This document shows, in pieces, positions 20,427 through 28,970 of a stretch of 56,723 nucleotides of DNA. Source of the DNA: Croceibacterium_B sp035470785 (GTDB lineage: Bacteria; Pseudomonadota; Alphaproteobacteria; Sphingomonadales; Sphingomonadaceae); contig DATIQN010000040.1 of assembly GCA_035470785.1 (NCBI GenBank), positions 1 through 56,723 on the forward strand, in the 5' to 3' direction. How positions within the stretch are numbered: the first letter of the stretch is position 1; every line of letters begins with the position of its first letter. A model generated the notes under the pieces. The model saw only the letters and a list, made by a program, of their open reading frames with translations, was not told the origin of the DNA and did no database searches. A program made the position numbers and the translations under genes.

Positions 20427-21833
20427 TCAATAGCGATAATGATCCGGCTTGAACGGCCCCGTTACCGGCACGCCGATGTAGTCGGCCTGGCGCTTGCTAA
20501 GCTGGGTCAGGTGGACGCCGAGCTTGCCGAGGTGCAGCGCGGCGACCTTTTCGTCGAGGTGCTTGGGCAGCACGTAGACGTCGTTGTCGTATTCGCCGCC
20601 CTTGGTGAACAGCTCGATCTGCGCGAGCACCTGGTTGGTGAAGCTGCAGCTCATCACGAAGCTGGGGTGGCCGGTGGCGCAGCCGAGGTTCACCAGGCGG
20701 CCCTTGGCCAGCACGATGATCTGCTTGCCGTCGGGGAAGGTGACCACGTCGGTGCCGGCCTTCACCTCTTTCCAGTCGTAGTTGTCGAGCGCGGCGATCT
20801 GGATCTCGCTGTCGAAGTGGCCGATGTTGCAGACGATGGCCATGTTCTTCATCGCCTTCATGTGCTCGGCGGTGATCACGTCTTCGTTGCCGGTGGCGGT
20901 GACGAAGATGTCGGCGCGCTTCACGGCCTCTTCCATCGTCACGACCTCGTAGCCCTGCATTGCCGCCTGCAGCGCGCAGATCGGGTCGATCTCGGTGACG
21001 AGCACGCGCGCGCCGCCGTTGCGCAGCGAATCCGCGCTGCCCTTGCCGACGTCGCCGAACCCGGCGACGCAGGCGACCTTGCCGGCGAGCATCACGTCGG
21101 TCGCGCGGCGGATCGCGTCGACCAGCGATTCCTTGCAGCCGTAAAGGTTGTCGAACTTCGACTTGGTCACGGAGTCATTCACATTGATCGCCGGGAACGG
21201 CAGCTTGCCCTGCTTGGCCAGGCTATAGAGCCGGTGGACGCCGGTGGTGGTCTCTTCCGAGACGCCCTTGATGTTCTTGACGGTCTGGGTGAGGTAGCCC
21301 GGCTTGCGCTTGAGGAAATCCTTGAGCGCGCGGACGAACTCGATTTCCTCGGCGTTCGTCGGCTCGAACAGGTCTTCGCCGGCCTCGACCCGCGCGCCCC
21401 ACAGCGCGAACATCGTCGCGTCGCCGCCGTCGTCGAGGATCATGTTGCAGGTTTCGTCGTCACCCCAGTCGTAGATCTTGCCGACGTAATCCCAATAGTC
21501 GGCGAGGCTCTCGCCCTTGATCGCGAAAGTCGGGATGCCGGCGGCGGCCATCGCCGCGGCGGCGTGGTCCTGGGTCGAGAAGATGTTGCAGGTCGCCCAG
21601 CGCAATTCCGCGCCCAGCGCCTGCAGCGTTTCCATCAGCACCGCGGTCTGGATCGTCATGTGCAACGATCCGGTGATCTTGGCGCCCTTGAGCGGCTTCG
21701 AGGCGCCGAATTCCTCGCGCGTGGCCATCAGGCCCGGCATCTCGGTCTCGGCGATGGCGATCTCGTCGCGCCCGTACTGGGCGAGGGCGATATCCTTGAC
21801 GATGTAGTCGTGTTCGGCAACGGCGGTGGCCAC
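20427..21833 (-). CDS. ahcY: S-adenosyl-L-homocysteine hydrolase
   Basis: 468 residues from a GTG with GCAGGAGAA about 9 bases upstream; earlier in-frame codons lack a ribosome binding site. AhcY splits SAH to adenosine and homocysteine with a tightly bound NAD, recycling the product of methyltransfer. NAD-binding GFGDVGKGSADSLR is present, as are the substrate-side motifs SCNIFSTQDHAAA-like (TCNIFSTQDHAAAAMA) and the C-terminal PFKPDHYRY with the Lys and Tyr that reach into the partner subunit's cofactor site. The gene ends 76 bases before divL on the same strand. I see no recognisable SAH or SAM riboswitch in the leader. Confidence 0.98.
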   Translation of the reverse strand: MATAVAEHDYIVKDIALAQYGRDEIAIAETEMPGLMATREEFGASKPLKGAKITGSLHMTIQTAVLMETLQALGAELRWATCNIFSTQDHAAAAMAAAGIPTFAIKGESLADYWDYVGKIYDWGDDETCNMILDDGGDATMFALWGARVEAGEDLFEPTNAEEIEFVRALKDFLKRKPGYLTQTVKNIKGVSEETTTGVHRLYSLAKQGKLPFPAINVNDSVTKSKFDNLYGCKESLVDAIRRATDVMLAGKVACVAGFGDVGKGSADSLRNGGARVLVTEIDPICALQAAMQGYEVVTMEEAVKRADIFVTATGNEDVITAEHMKAMKNMAIVCNIGHFDSEIQIAALDNYDWKEVKAGTDVVTFPDGKQIIVLAKGRLVNLGCATGHPSFVMSCSFTNQVLAQIELFTKGGEYDNDVYVLPKHLDEKVAALHLGKLGVHLTQLSKRQADYIGVPVTGPFKPDHYRY

Positions 21834-22004
21834 GGGCTGTTCTCCTGCAAAATGCGGGTGGGAGGCGCGCCGGGGCTCCATGCGTCGCCAGGTTCCGGCG
21901 CCCATATACGCTGCAATACCCTCTCGGCAAGCCCAACCACGCGGTTGCATGGCGCTAGCGAACCTCTATCTAGCGCGCTGGACGGAGCAGGAAGGAACTT
22001 TCAG

Positions 22005-22484
22005 ATGACGATTGCAAAGGGCGACAAGCTGCCCGACGTGACGCTGGTCAAGGCGACCGCGGAGGGGCCGCAGAAGGTCCAGTCGGGCGAATACTTCAAG
22101 GGTAAGAAGGTCGCGCTGTTCTCGGTGCCGGGCGCCTTCACGCCGACCTGCTCGGCCAAGCACCTGCCCGGCTTCGTCGACAAGGCGAGCGAGCTCAAGG
22201 CCAAGGGCGTCGACGAGATCGTCGGCACCGCGGTCAACGACGCGTTCGTGTTGCAGGCGTGGAACAAGGCGAACGGCTCGGACCAGATCACCATGCTGGC
22301 CGACGGCAACGGCGATTTCGCCGAGGCGCTCGGCCTGACGATGGACGGCAGCGGCTTCGGCATGGGCAAGCGCGGCCAGCGCTTTTCGATGATCGTCAAC
22401 GACGGCGTGGTCGAAGAGCTCAACGTCGAAGCGCCGGGCGACTTCAACGTCTCGAGCGCGGAGCACATGCTCGGCCAGCTCTGA
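22005..22484 (+). CDS. Peroxiredoxin of the Prx5 type
   Basis: 159 residues, cytoplasmic. The peroxidatic Cys is Cys49 in VPGAFTPTCSAKHLPGF, the Prx5-family signature (PGAFTPTCS). It reduces hydrogen peroxide or alkyl hydroperoxides, using glutathione/glutaredoxin or thioredoxin as reductant; no second resolving Cys is seen, so it looks like a 1-Cys form. AGGAAGGAA lies just upstream of the ATG. It is divergent from ahcY with about 170 bases between, and is followed directly by a strong symmetrical terminator. Confidence 0.95.
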   Translation: MTIAKGDKLPDVTLVKATAEGPQKVQSGEYFKGKKVALFSVPGAFTPTCSAKHLPGFVDKASELKAKGVDEIVGTAVNDAFVLQAWNKANGSDQITMLADGNGDFAEALGLTMDGSGFGMGKRGQRFSMIVNDGVVEELNVEAPGDFNVSSAEHMLGQL

Positions 22485-22500
22485 GATCTCTCTGTCAACC

Positions 22501-22536
22501 AAAAGGGGCGCCCTTCGCGAGACAGGCGCCCCTTTT
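22501..22536. terminator. Bidirectional rho-independent terminator
   Basis: A perfect 12-base inverted repeat, AAAAGGGGCGCC at 22501-22512 and GGCGCCCCTTTT at 22525-22536, with a 12-base loop. A-rich and T-rich ends let it work in both directions. It separates the converging peroxiredoxin and amino-acid permease genes. Confidence 0.93.
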
Positions 22537-22552
22537 GTTTGGCCGAAAATCG

Positions 22553-24124
22553 TCAGTCGATGCCGGGAATGTCCGGCTTGATATCGGCATATTCGGGCTC
22601 ATGGACTTCGACGAGCCCGCGACCGAGATGGCTCTTCCCGCGGCTGTAGCCGAAGTAGATCACCAGCCCGATGGCGCCCCAGATCGGGAGGAACAGCATC
22701 GCCTGGCTCGGCAGGTTGAAGAACAGGAACACGCAACCCGCGATCGTCAGCGGAGCGATCAACCATGCCGCCGGCACCCGGAAGTGGCGATGGCGGCCGG
22801 CATCGGTCTTGCGCAGCAACAAAAGTGCGATCGCCACGAACATGAACGCGTAAAGCGTACCGGCGTTCGAGATGTCGGCCAGCTGGCCGACCGGGAAGAA
22901 CGCCGCGCCGATGGCCACCAGGCCGCCGGTGATCGCGGTGACGATATACGGCGTCCTGAACTTCGGGTGCACCGTGGACAGCACTTCGGGGAGCAGCCCG
23001 TCGCGGCTCATCACGAAGAAGATGCGCGTTTGGCCGAAGAGTAGCACCAAGATGACCGAGGGCAGCGCCAGGAATGCGGCAATGCCGAGCATGTTGCCGA
23101 CGGTCGAGAAGCCGATCGAGCGCAGCACGTGTGCCAGCGCTTCCTTCGAGCATACCAGCTCCTGCGCGTATTGCGGCAAGGCGCACTGGCGGGCGAGCTC
23201 TTCGGAGCCGGCCGGGAACGGCACTCCGCCCGGCCCCATGATCGGCTGCCCGCCGAGCGTGGCGATCGCCCCGCCGGCGACGAGGATGTAAAACACGGTG
23301 CAGATCAGCAGCGACCCGACGAGGCCGATCGGCACGTTGCGCTGTGGGTTCTTGGTCTCTTCGGCCGCCGTAGAAACGGAATCGAACCCGACATAGGCGA
23401 AGAAGATCGTCGCTGCCGCGCCAACCGCGCCCACGCCCGTACCGAATCCGCCGAACACGCCCGCCGGCAGGAACGGATTGAACTTGGCCGCCGAGAAATG
23501 CGGGCTCGTATAGGTCAGCGCGATGAACACGGTCAGCGCGGTGATCTTGACGAGCACGAGCACGGCGTTGACCTTGGCGCTCTCGCTGGTGCCGATGATC
23601 AGCAGGACGGTGACGAGCAGCGCGATCAGGAACGCCGGCAGGTTGATGAACCCGCCCGCCGCGCCGCCGAAGGCAAGCGGCCCCGCGGCGAGCCAGGGCG
23701 GCAGGTTTACACCGAAGAATCCGTGCAGGATGGTGCCCGAAAAATACCCCGACCAGCCGACCGAAACAGCGGCCGCGGCGATGGCGTATTCCATGATCAG
23801 CGCCCAGCCGACCGTCCACGCGAGCAGTTCGCCGACGGTCGCATAACTGTAAGTGTACGCGCTGCCGGCCACAGGGATCATCGCCGCGATCTCTGCATAG
23901 CACAGCGCCGCGACGATGCAGACGAGGCCGGCAATGACGAAGGCCAGCATCAGGCCCGGGCCAGCCTTCTGCGCGCCGGAGGCGGTCAGAACGAAAATGC
24001 CGGTGCCAATCACGCTGCCGATGCCGAGCAGAGTAAGCTGGAAAGCGCCGAGCGAGCGCTTGAGCGACTTCCTTTCGGCGGTGGCGAGAATGGCGTCGAG
24101 CGATTTGACCCGATCGAATATCAT
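22553..24124 (-). CDS. APC-family amino acid permease
   Basis: 523 residues with about 12-13 hydrophobic segments, an inner-membrane amino-acid carrier of the APC superfamily (CAT/YfnA-like). The conserved TM1 segment GIGSVIGTGIFVLTASGA contains the unwound GTG/GIF substrate loop. ALCYAEIAAMIPVAGSAYTYSY and FFAYVGFDSVSTAAEE, typical for the cationic-amino-acid subgroup, follow. A loop of about 45 residues between the middle helices carries two Cys. The start at 24124 (MIFDRVKSL) has GAGGGGAA upstream; the longer frame adds an Arg-rich N-terminus without support. Substrate specificity is not determinable. It is divergent from panB. Confidence 0.9.
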   Translation of the reverse strand: MIFDRVKSLDAILATAERKSLKRSLGAFQLTLLGIGSVIGTGIFVLTASGAQKAGPGLMLAFVIAGLVCIVAALCYAEIAAMIPVAGSAYTYSYATVGELLAWTVGWALIMEYAIAAAAVSVGWSGYFSGTILHGFFGVNLPPWLAAGPLAFGGAAGGFINLPAFLIALLVTVLLIIGTSESAKVNAVLVLVKITALTVFIALTYTSPHFSAAKFNPFLPAGVFGGFGTGVGAVGAAATIFFAYVGFDSVSTAAEETKNPQRNVPIGLVGSLLICTVFYILVAGGAIATLGGQPIMGPGGVPFPAGSEELARQCALPQYAQELVCSKEALAHVLRSIGFSTVGNMLGIAAFLALPSVILVLLFGQTRIFFVMSRDGLLPEVLSTVHPKFRTPYIVTAITGGLVAIGAAFFPVGQLADISNAGTLYAFMFVAIALLLLRKTDAGRHRHFRVPAAWLIAPLTIAGCVFLFFNLPSQAMLFLPIWGAIGLVIYFGYSRGKSHLGRGLVEVHEPEYADIKPDIPGID

Positions 24125-24271
24125 CTGAGGTGTTCCCCTCTTATCACTGGACGGGCGGCGGCATAAGGCCGCGCCCTGTGCATGGCGACGAAGGCTAGCG
24201 GGATAGCTAGGCAAGACAAGGGTTAAACACGCGGGCTTCCCCCAGTTTGTCAGGACCTATAAACACCGCTC

Positions 24272-25141
24272 ATGTCCACAACCTACCAACTCGACACCTC
24301 GACGAGCCGCGCCCACCCTACGCCCCAGCCGATGCGGCGGCTCACCGTGCCGCAAATCCGCAAGCGCAAGGTCGACGGCAAGACCGCGCAGCCGCTGGTC
24401 ATGCTGACCGCCTACACCGCGCGCCAGGCGCAATTGCTCGACGCGCATTGCGACGTGCTGCTGGTCGGGGATTCGCTCGGCCAGGTGATCTACGGCCTGC
24501 CGACAACGCTGCAGGTCACGCTCGAGATGATGATCGCCCACGGCGCCGCGGTGGTGCGCGGCAGCTATCACAGCCTGGTCATCGTCGACATGCCGTTCGG
24601 CAGCTACGAGCAGAGCCCGGCCCAGGCCTATGCCTCGGCGGCGCGGGTCATGGCGGAGACCGGCTGCGCGGCCATCAAGCTGGAAGGCGGCGCCGCGATG
24701 GCAGAGACCATCGAGTTCCTCGTCCAGCGCGGCATTCCGGTGATGGGCCACGTCGGGCTCACGCCGCAGGCAGTCAATACGCTAGGCGGTTACGGCGCGC
24801 GGGGCCGTAACCTGAAGGAGCACGAGAAGATCGTCGCCGACGGCCAGGCAGTGCAGAATGCGGGTGCATTCGCGGTGGTGATCGAGGGCGTTGTCGAGCC
24901 GATCGCCATCGCGCTGACCCAAAGCCTCGAAATCCCGACCATCGGCATCGGGGCGTCGGCGCAATGTGATGGGCAAGTGTTAGTGACCGAGGACATGCTC
25001 GGGATGTTCGAGCGCGTGCCGCGCTTCGTGAAGCGTTACGGCTCGATCGCCGAGACGATTTCCGCCGCCGCCGAGCTCTACGCCAGGGAAGTGCGCGAGC
25101 GCAGCTTCCCGGGGGCGGATCAGGTCTATCCTCCCGAATAG
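24272..25141 (+). CDS. panB: 3-methyl-2-oxobutanoate hydroxymethyltransferase
   Basis: 289 residues, some 20-25 longer than many PanB proteins because of an N-terminal extension rich in Thr and Pro. PanB makes ketopantoate from ketoisovalerate and methylene-tetrahydrofolate, the first step of pantothenate and CoA synthesis. Recognisable parts are MLTAYTARQAQLLD, the metal-binding VGDSLGQVIYG, DMPFGSYE, KLEGG and VMGHVGLTPQ, and the C-terminal GIGASAQCDGQVLV. No strong ribosome binding site is seen, so an internal start near the core (for example the Met of QPMRRLT) is possible. Confidence 0.96.
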   Translation: MSTTYQLDTSTSRAHPTPQPMRRLTVPQIRKRKVDGKTAQPLVMLTAYTARQAQLLDAHCDVLLVGDSLGQVIYGLPTTLQVTLEMMIAHGAAVVRGSYHSLVIVDMPFGSYEQSPAQAYASAARVMAETGCAAIKLEGGAAMAETIEFLVQRGIPVMGHVGLTPQAVNTLGGYGARGRNLKEHEKIVADGQAVQNAGAFAVVIEGVVEPIAIALTQSLEIPTIGIGASAQCDGQVLVTEDMLGMFERVPRFVKRYGSIAETISAAAELYAREVRERSFPGADQVYPPE

Positions 25142-25210
25142 CGTCCGGCTCCTCGATCGCTGCCACAAGCCGCAGTGAAAGGGCGCGGTCCGGCGCCGCC
25201 CTGCGGGACA

Positions 25211-25240
25211 AATGTCCGGAATGGGTGGAAAGCGGACATT
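25211..25240. repeat. Palindromic interspersed repeat, copy A
   Basis: An 8-base inverted repeat (AATGTCCG and CGGACATT) around a 14-base loop containing GGGTGGAAAG. It shares its arms and loop core with three other copies between here and 27.7 kb. It lies in the 298-base gap between panB and the serine hydrolase, which holds no other gene that I can support. Confidence 0.7.
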
Positions 25241-25439
25241 CGGCGGTCGCTTGGGCCGGTGAGCGGCGGCGTCAAGCAGTCGCGCTCGGAGCCCGATGCT
25301 GGGCGCCCCAAGATTGCCGCTCCGTTCACCAGCATCACGTCTGCTATGGCGGAGTAGCTGGGGGCCCCTGGCGCCGCCAGCACTTCCATCTCCTGAAAGT
25401 GCCCAGCGCCTTACCCTGAAGGTGCGTTCACCGCTGACC

Positions 25440-26606
25440 TCATGCCAGCAGCACGTTCTGTATAGCCGAGCTGATCGTGCCGCTCGGCTTGGCGCCTGCG
25501 ATCCCGTCTCCGTTGATCAATATTGCGAACGTCACTCCCAGCTCGGGGTAGGTCCGAAGGTCGGCGTAAAAGCCCTGAATGCCGCCCTGATGGGCCACCT
25601 CGAAATGGCCTCGGACTCGATCCAATCCGACGCCAAAGCCGTACAGGATTTTCGGCGTTCCGGGTGCTCTTTTGGCTCTAGGCACGCTACCGTCACTGAG
25701 GGTGCCCGGTGTCAGCATAGCCTTGAGGTCCTCGCGACGAAGCACCTTCCCGCTATGCAGCGCCGAGCTCCAGCGGCAAAGGTCAGGTGCCGTGGAGCGC
25801 AGCGCTCCAGCTCCGCCGGGATACGTCATGCTGATAAAGGAGGCGTTGCGGAACCCCGTTGGCGTATTGCTGTCAGGACTGTAGCCGGAAGCTCGGTTCA
25901 AAACGATGTCGGAAGCATTGTCTGCTGAGGTGTCGCTCAGTCCGTGTGGTGCAAATAAGCGTGAGCGCAAGAACGCTTTGTAAGACTGCCCAGATGCCCG
26001 CTTTACGACGATGCCCAACAAAACGTAGTCGCTATTGCTGTAACTCCAGTCGTCGCCGGGGTCGAATAGGAACAAGGGATTGGTGCCCTCGATAACTTTC
26101 AAAAGGGCGCCTTCGTCATAATCGAGGCGTGAGTCCTGGAGAAATTGCTCAAGTTTGACCGAGGTGTAGTTGCCGAGCCCGGATGTATGGTTGAGCATTC
26201 GCCTCAACGAAATCCGATCCGCTTTCGGAAATTCCGGTATGAAACGGGACAAGGGATCGTCGAGGGACAGCTTGCCGTCCATCGCAAGCAACAGGATCGC
26301 GGCCGCCGTAAACTGCTTGGTCACAGACCCGATGCGGCAAACCGAGCCTAGCGCCATCGGAGTTGAGGTCTCAAAGTTAGCTCGGCCGGCGGCGCGTGCG
26401 TAAAGTGTCTCGTCGCCTTTGCAGATCATGACGACTGCACCTGGAACTGCACGTGCTTCTAGTGCCCGATCAATCGCTGCATCTACCGGCGTCCAACGCG
26501 AGTGCCATGTTTTTTGGTGGGTGGCGACGGCCGGTTTCGCCATGACGCCCGACGTCGCCACCATACCGGTCACCATATCTCGCCGAGTAAGGTTCGTGGT
26601 GTTCAT
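25440..26606 (-). CDS. Serine hydrolase, class C beta-lactamase family
   Basis: 388 residues with the penicillin-binding/class C beta-lactamase fold. The nucleophile is Ser94 in SVTK (SxxK), the YxN motif is Tyr189-Ser-Asn, and the third motif is probably the HQG of VAHQGGIQGF. The N-terminus has a twin-arginine-like signal (LTRRDMVTGMVA), suggesting Tat export to the periplasm. Such proteins include esterases and D-aminopeptidases as well as beta-lactamases, so resistance should not be assumed. GGAG is well spaced before the ATG at 26606. Codon use is less GC-biased than in neighbouring housekeeping genes and the flanks carry repeats, which hints at an acquired segment. Confidence 0.85.
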   Translation of the reverse strand: MNTTNLTRRDMVTGMVATSGVMAKPAVATHQKTWHSRWTPVDAAIDRALEARAVPGAVVMICKGDETLYARAAGRANFETSTPMALGSVCRIGSVTKQFTAAAILLLAMDGKLSLDDPLSRFIPEFPKADRISLRRMLNHTSGLGNYTSVKLEQFLQDSRLDYDEGALLKVIEGTNPLFLFDPGDDWSYSNSDYVLLGIVVKRASGQSYKAFLRSRLFAPHGLSDTSADNASDIVLNRASGYSPDSNTPTGFRNASFISMTYPGGAGALRSTAPDLCRWSSALHSGKVLRREDLKAMLTPGTLSDGSVPRAKRAPGTPKILYGFGVGLDRVRGHFEVAHQGGIQGFYADLRTYPELGVTFAILINGDGIAGAKPSGTISSAIQNVLLA

Positions 26607-26704
26607 GGCTTCTCCATGCATGGGGTGTCAGGGGGCCAGGTCAACAATGGCTGGAGCCGAGTGGTGCCGTCAATGTCACGAACTCATCGAAAACAGACAC
26701 TCCG

Positions 26705-26750
26705 CGAATGTCTGCTTTGGGTCGAAAGCAGACATTCGCTGAATGTCCGC
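26705..26750. repeat. Palindromic interspersed repeat, copy B
   Basis: Perfect 11-base arms CGAATGTCTGC (26705-26715) and GCAGACATTCG (26728-26738) around TTTGGGTCGAAA, followed by a further half arm GAATGTCCGC. It is the best-preserved copy of the family and could fold as a hairpin in DNA or RNA. Confidence 0.8.
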
Positions 26751-26939
26751 ATCAGCTCAGCGAACTCCAACGGGTCCTCCCCGCAACTAAGCCGTCGGCC
26801 CTGGTTCTCCGGTCAATTCCGTATCGCGCCGGGGCTCGGGCGAGGCCACACCAGCGGTGCAGGCGCTCCTGCTCCCCCTGCCCTCCGGGACCCTCAGGGG
26901 CGTCTGCATTGCGTTGCGGACATCTGGATCGAGTTCAAA

Positions 26940-26996
26940 GGGTCGAAAGCGGACATTCGCTGAATGTCCGCAATGGGCCGAAAGTGGATTTTCGGC
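26940..26996. repeat. Palindromic interspersed repeat, copy C
   Basis: Arms GCGGACATTC (26949-26958) and GAATGTCCGC (26962-26971) are separated by only GCT. GGGTCGAAA precedes and GGGCCGAAAGTGGA follows, so this copy looks like two overlapping units of the element. Confidence 0.75.
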
Positions 26997-27115
26997 GTGC
27001 GACGTAGCGGCAAGCAGAGTGACATCGAAACTGCGGACGATCTCGGCCTCCCGATCGTTGCCTAAGATGCAGGCCGTAATACCTTTAGTTGTTACGCTCC
27101 AGAGGAGCTGATCGA

Positions 27116-27427
27116 ATGAAGGGTTGGTTCTTTATTGCAATAATATTGTGGGTTGGTGGATGCTCTGATTCGCATAACAGCCAACTATTGCCCGAACTTC
27201 ATGAAAACCTCTGGGCAGTACGCGATGCGTTCCACCGATTTTCTATCGATTCAGGCATCACGCACGTAAACGATAACGAACTTCATGCGTTTGACATACA
27301 TGGTAAGAGATATGATTGCATTCTGGTAGCTCCAGATGCTGATTCTCGTATCATACTTCATCGTGGCTCTCCGAAATACATATATTGCTATGAGCCTTAC
27401 TTCAGTAAATTTTCTTTTCGATTGTAG
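27116..27427 (+). CDS. Small lipoprotein of unknown function, AT-richer than its surroundings
   Basis: 103 residues. The N-terminus MKGWFFIAIILWVGGC is a lipoprotein signal with a lipobox ending at Cys16. The mature domain has two further Cys (YDCILV and YIYCYEP) that could pair. AGAGGAG lies about 8 bases upstream of the ATG, which supports the start. The gene is clearly lower in GC than everything around it and uses many A/T-ending codons, a sign of recent acquisition. I do not recognise the family. It stands alone between repeat-bearing gaps. Confidence 0.7.
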   Translation: MKGWFFIAIILWVGGCSDSHNSQLLPELHENLWAVRDAFHRFSIDSGITHVNDNELHAFDIHGKRYDCILVAPDADSRIILHRGSPKYIYCYEPYFSKFSFRL

Positions 27428-27680
27428 ATCGTCCTGGAGACGTGCGAAAAGATCTACATTGAAATGCGCAGAATTATTCGCATGTTGCAGCAGAGCCTGC
27501 ATGGGATGGGCACAGTCGACGGTTTACAGCAAGGCTTCGAAGGAAAAGCGGCGCGGCTTGATACATCGGAAGAGTGGCGGGGAACCGCCCGACCGAGCGA
27601 CGTACCGGCCGGTTCCGCGAACCGCGATCCGTTCGCTGACGGCTTAGTTTGGCGCGAAGCCGATATTCCCGTGACCCCGG

Positions 27681-27714
27681 CGAATGTCGCCTTTGGGTCG
27701 AATGCGGACGCTCG
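27681..27714. repeat. Palindromic interspersed repeat, copy D (degenerate)
   Basis: CGAATGTCGC, then TTTGGGTCGAA, then GCGGACGCTCG. This is the same element as copy B with substitutions in both arms. It lies in the 298-base gap 27428-27725, in which no gene is supported. Confidence 0.55.
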
Positions 27715-27725
27715 CTCCGCGCCTG

Positions 27726-28649
27726 TCACGGCTGCGTGATACCTGCCCTAATTGGCCATCCCCCCAGGTCCAGCGCCGGCGGAAACACGCGCATCCAGGC
27801 TTGCACCATGTGGATCTGGCCGTCGTAGATCTTGAACATCTCCCACGCCGTCAGCCGGTCCGAGCCGGGGCCGCGCTGGTTCCATGACAGGCGCATAATG
27901 ACGATCCCCATGCGCTCGTCGACCACGATGTCGCGCACCGTCACCCGGCCGAGCTGCTTGAATATCGCCAGCGACTGGTTGCCGATGTCTTCGCAGCCGG
28001 GCGCGAACCTGCAGCCCGGCCCCGCCATGAGGGCGCCGTTCTCGACGCGATAGGCGTCCTTGGCGAAGGGCGTGCCGATCGCGTTGAAGGTCTGCGCGTT
28101 GCTGAGGCCGCGCGGGTAATGCATGGCGATCTCGATGGCCTGTTCGCGCGTGGCGAGCTGCTCGGGCCGCGGGACTATGTTCATGTCTTTGGCCGGGGCG
28201 CCGCTGTAGGCGTCGATGGCGTAGATCATCCCGTCGGCGCGGCTGCGCGTGGCCACCAGCTCGAGTTCGCTGAGCCTCCGCTCGCTGTCGACCTTGACCC
28301 GCACCACCAGCAGGATCGGCGCACCGGCTTCCTCGACCATCACGCCCGCGACGGCCTGGCCCGCGCGTTCGTCGAGGATGTCCTGGCGGTAGCCGCGCAG
28401 CTTCGTCACCGAACGCGCGAGGCCGAGCTTGTCGAGCGGCTTTTCGACGCCGTCTTCGGTGACGCGAAGCGTCGGAGCGATAGCCAGTTTGCCGACGTCA
28501 TGCTCGACGAAGGCATAAAGCACCTCGGTGATCTTGCCGCGCAGGCACTCGCGATCGCAAGCCGGAGCCGCATGGGCGGTCGCGTGGGCCGGATGCGCCG
28601 CGAGGGCCGCGGGCGAAAGGATCAGGCACAGCGCAAGGACGATTTTCAT
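27726..28649 (-). CDS. Exported NTF2-like hypothetical protein
   Basis: 307 residues with a clear signal peptide (MKIVLALCLILSPAALA). The mature start has two Cys in ACDRECLRG, followed by an NTF2-like pattern (LYAFVEHDVGKLAIAPTLRVTEDG) seen in a family of secreted proteins from bacteria and fungi. The second half has DAYRVENGALMAGPGC and RFAPGCEDIGNQ with two Cys, then VRDIVVDERMGIVIMRLSW and WEMFKIYDGQIHMVQAW, which again look like an NTF2-like strand set. GAGGGGAGAGA precedes the ATG at 28649. Function is unknown; a binding or isomerase-like role is only a guess. Confidence 0.75.
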   Translation of the reverse strand: MKIVLALCLILSPAALAAHPAHATAHAAPACDRECLRGKITEVLYAFVEHDVGKLAIAPTLRVTEDGVEKPLDKLGLARSVTKLRGYRQDILDERAGQAVAGVMVEEAGAPILLVVRVKVDSERRLSELELVATRSRADGMIYAIDAYSGAPAKDMNIVPRPEQLATREQAIEIAMHYPRGLSNAQTFNAIGTPFAKDAYRVENGALMAGPGCRFAPGCEDIGNQSLAIFKQLGRVTVRDIVVDERMGIVIMRLSWNQRGPGSDRLTAWEMFKIYDGQIHMVQAWMRVFPPALDLGGWPIRAGITQP

Positions 28650-28970
28650 GGACTCTCTCCCCTCTCGGCCAAGTCTAGCGATCGGTTCGGCGCTGTATAG
28701 CCGCATCGCCTTGCAGGCGTCCGCGGGCGAAAACGCTTTCCTACACGATGCGATTCATGCCACGTCGAAGCGCGTGACGAAGGGGCAATCTCTCTCTTCT
28801 CCTGTTCGAATCCGCCGGGCCCGCGGTGCCACGGAGTTTTTCCGCAAGACCTTGTCAACGGTGTCGACTTCGTCAGAAAAAATGGAATCTTTCCTTAACG
28901 CAATCACGGACTTGTTACTCTCAATGCGCAACACGTGTGAACATAGCGAACTTCGGACGGTAATCTGACC
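28650..28970. other. Divergent intergenic region without recognised content
   Basis: 321 bases between two divergent starts. It must hold both promoters, but I cannot pick convincing -35/-10 pairs. A GTTCGAATC string near 28804 resembles a tRNA T-loop, but the stems do not pair. No manganese-sensing yybP-ykoY-type motif was recognised ahead of the TerC-like gene. Confidence 0.45.

Larger units (their letters stand above)
26607..27115. other. Gene-poor repeat-bearing intergenic region
   Basis: About 510 bases between two divergent genes. It contains repeat copies B and C and no frame with convincing coding character: the short open frames crossing it encode the repeat in several registers. 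AGAGGAG at its right end is the ribosome binding site of the lipoprotein gene. Confidence 0.6.

Noticed and set aside
21834..22004. SAH or SAM riboswitch ahead of ahcY
   Set aside because: No match to the conserved cores I know; only the ribosome binding site is recognisable.
25440..26606. Antibiotic-resistance beta-lactamase
   Set aside because: The SxxK and YxN motifs define the broad serine-hydrolase family; nothing shows true beta-lactamase activity.
25175..26963. Short open frames with NGWKADI-, FGSKADIR- and LGRKQTFAE-like sequence
   Set aside because: They are translations of the palindromic repeat in different registers, a common annotation artefact in sphingomonads.
28722..28832. 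tRNA-like end near 28800 (GTTCGAATC with distant pairing CGCGGGC/GCCCGCG)
   Set aside because: The T-stem does not pair, the span is too long, and no anticodon arm can be drawn.
28650..28970. Manganese-sensing yybP-ykoY riboswitch ahead of the TerC/DUF475 gene
   Set aside because: The gene family suggested it, but the conserved loop sequences were not found in the leader.
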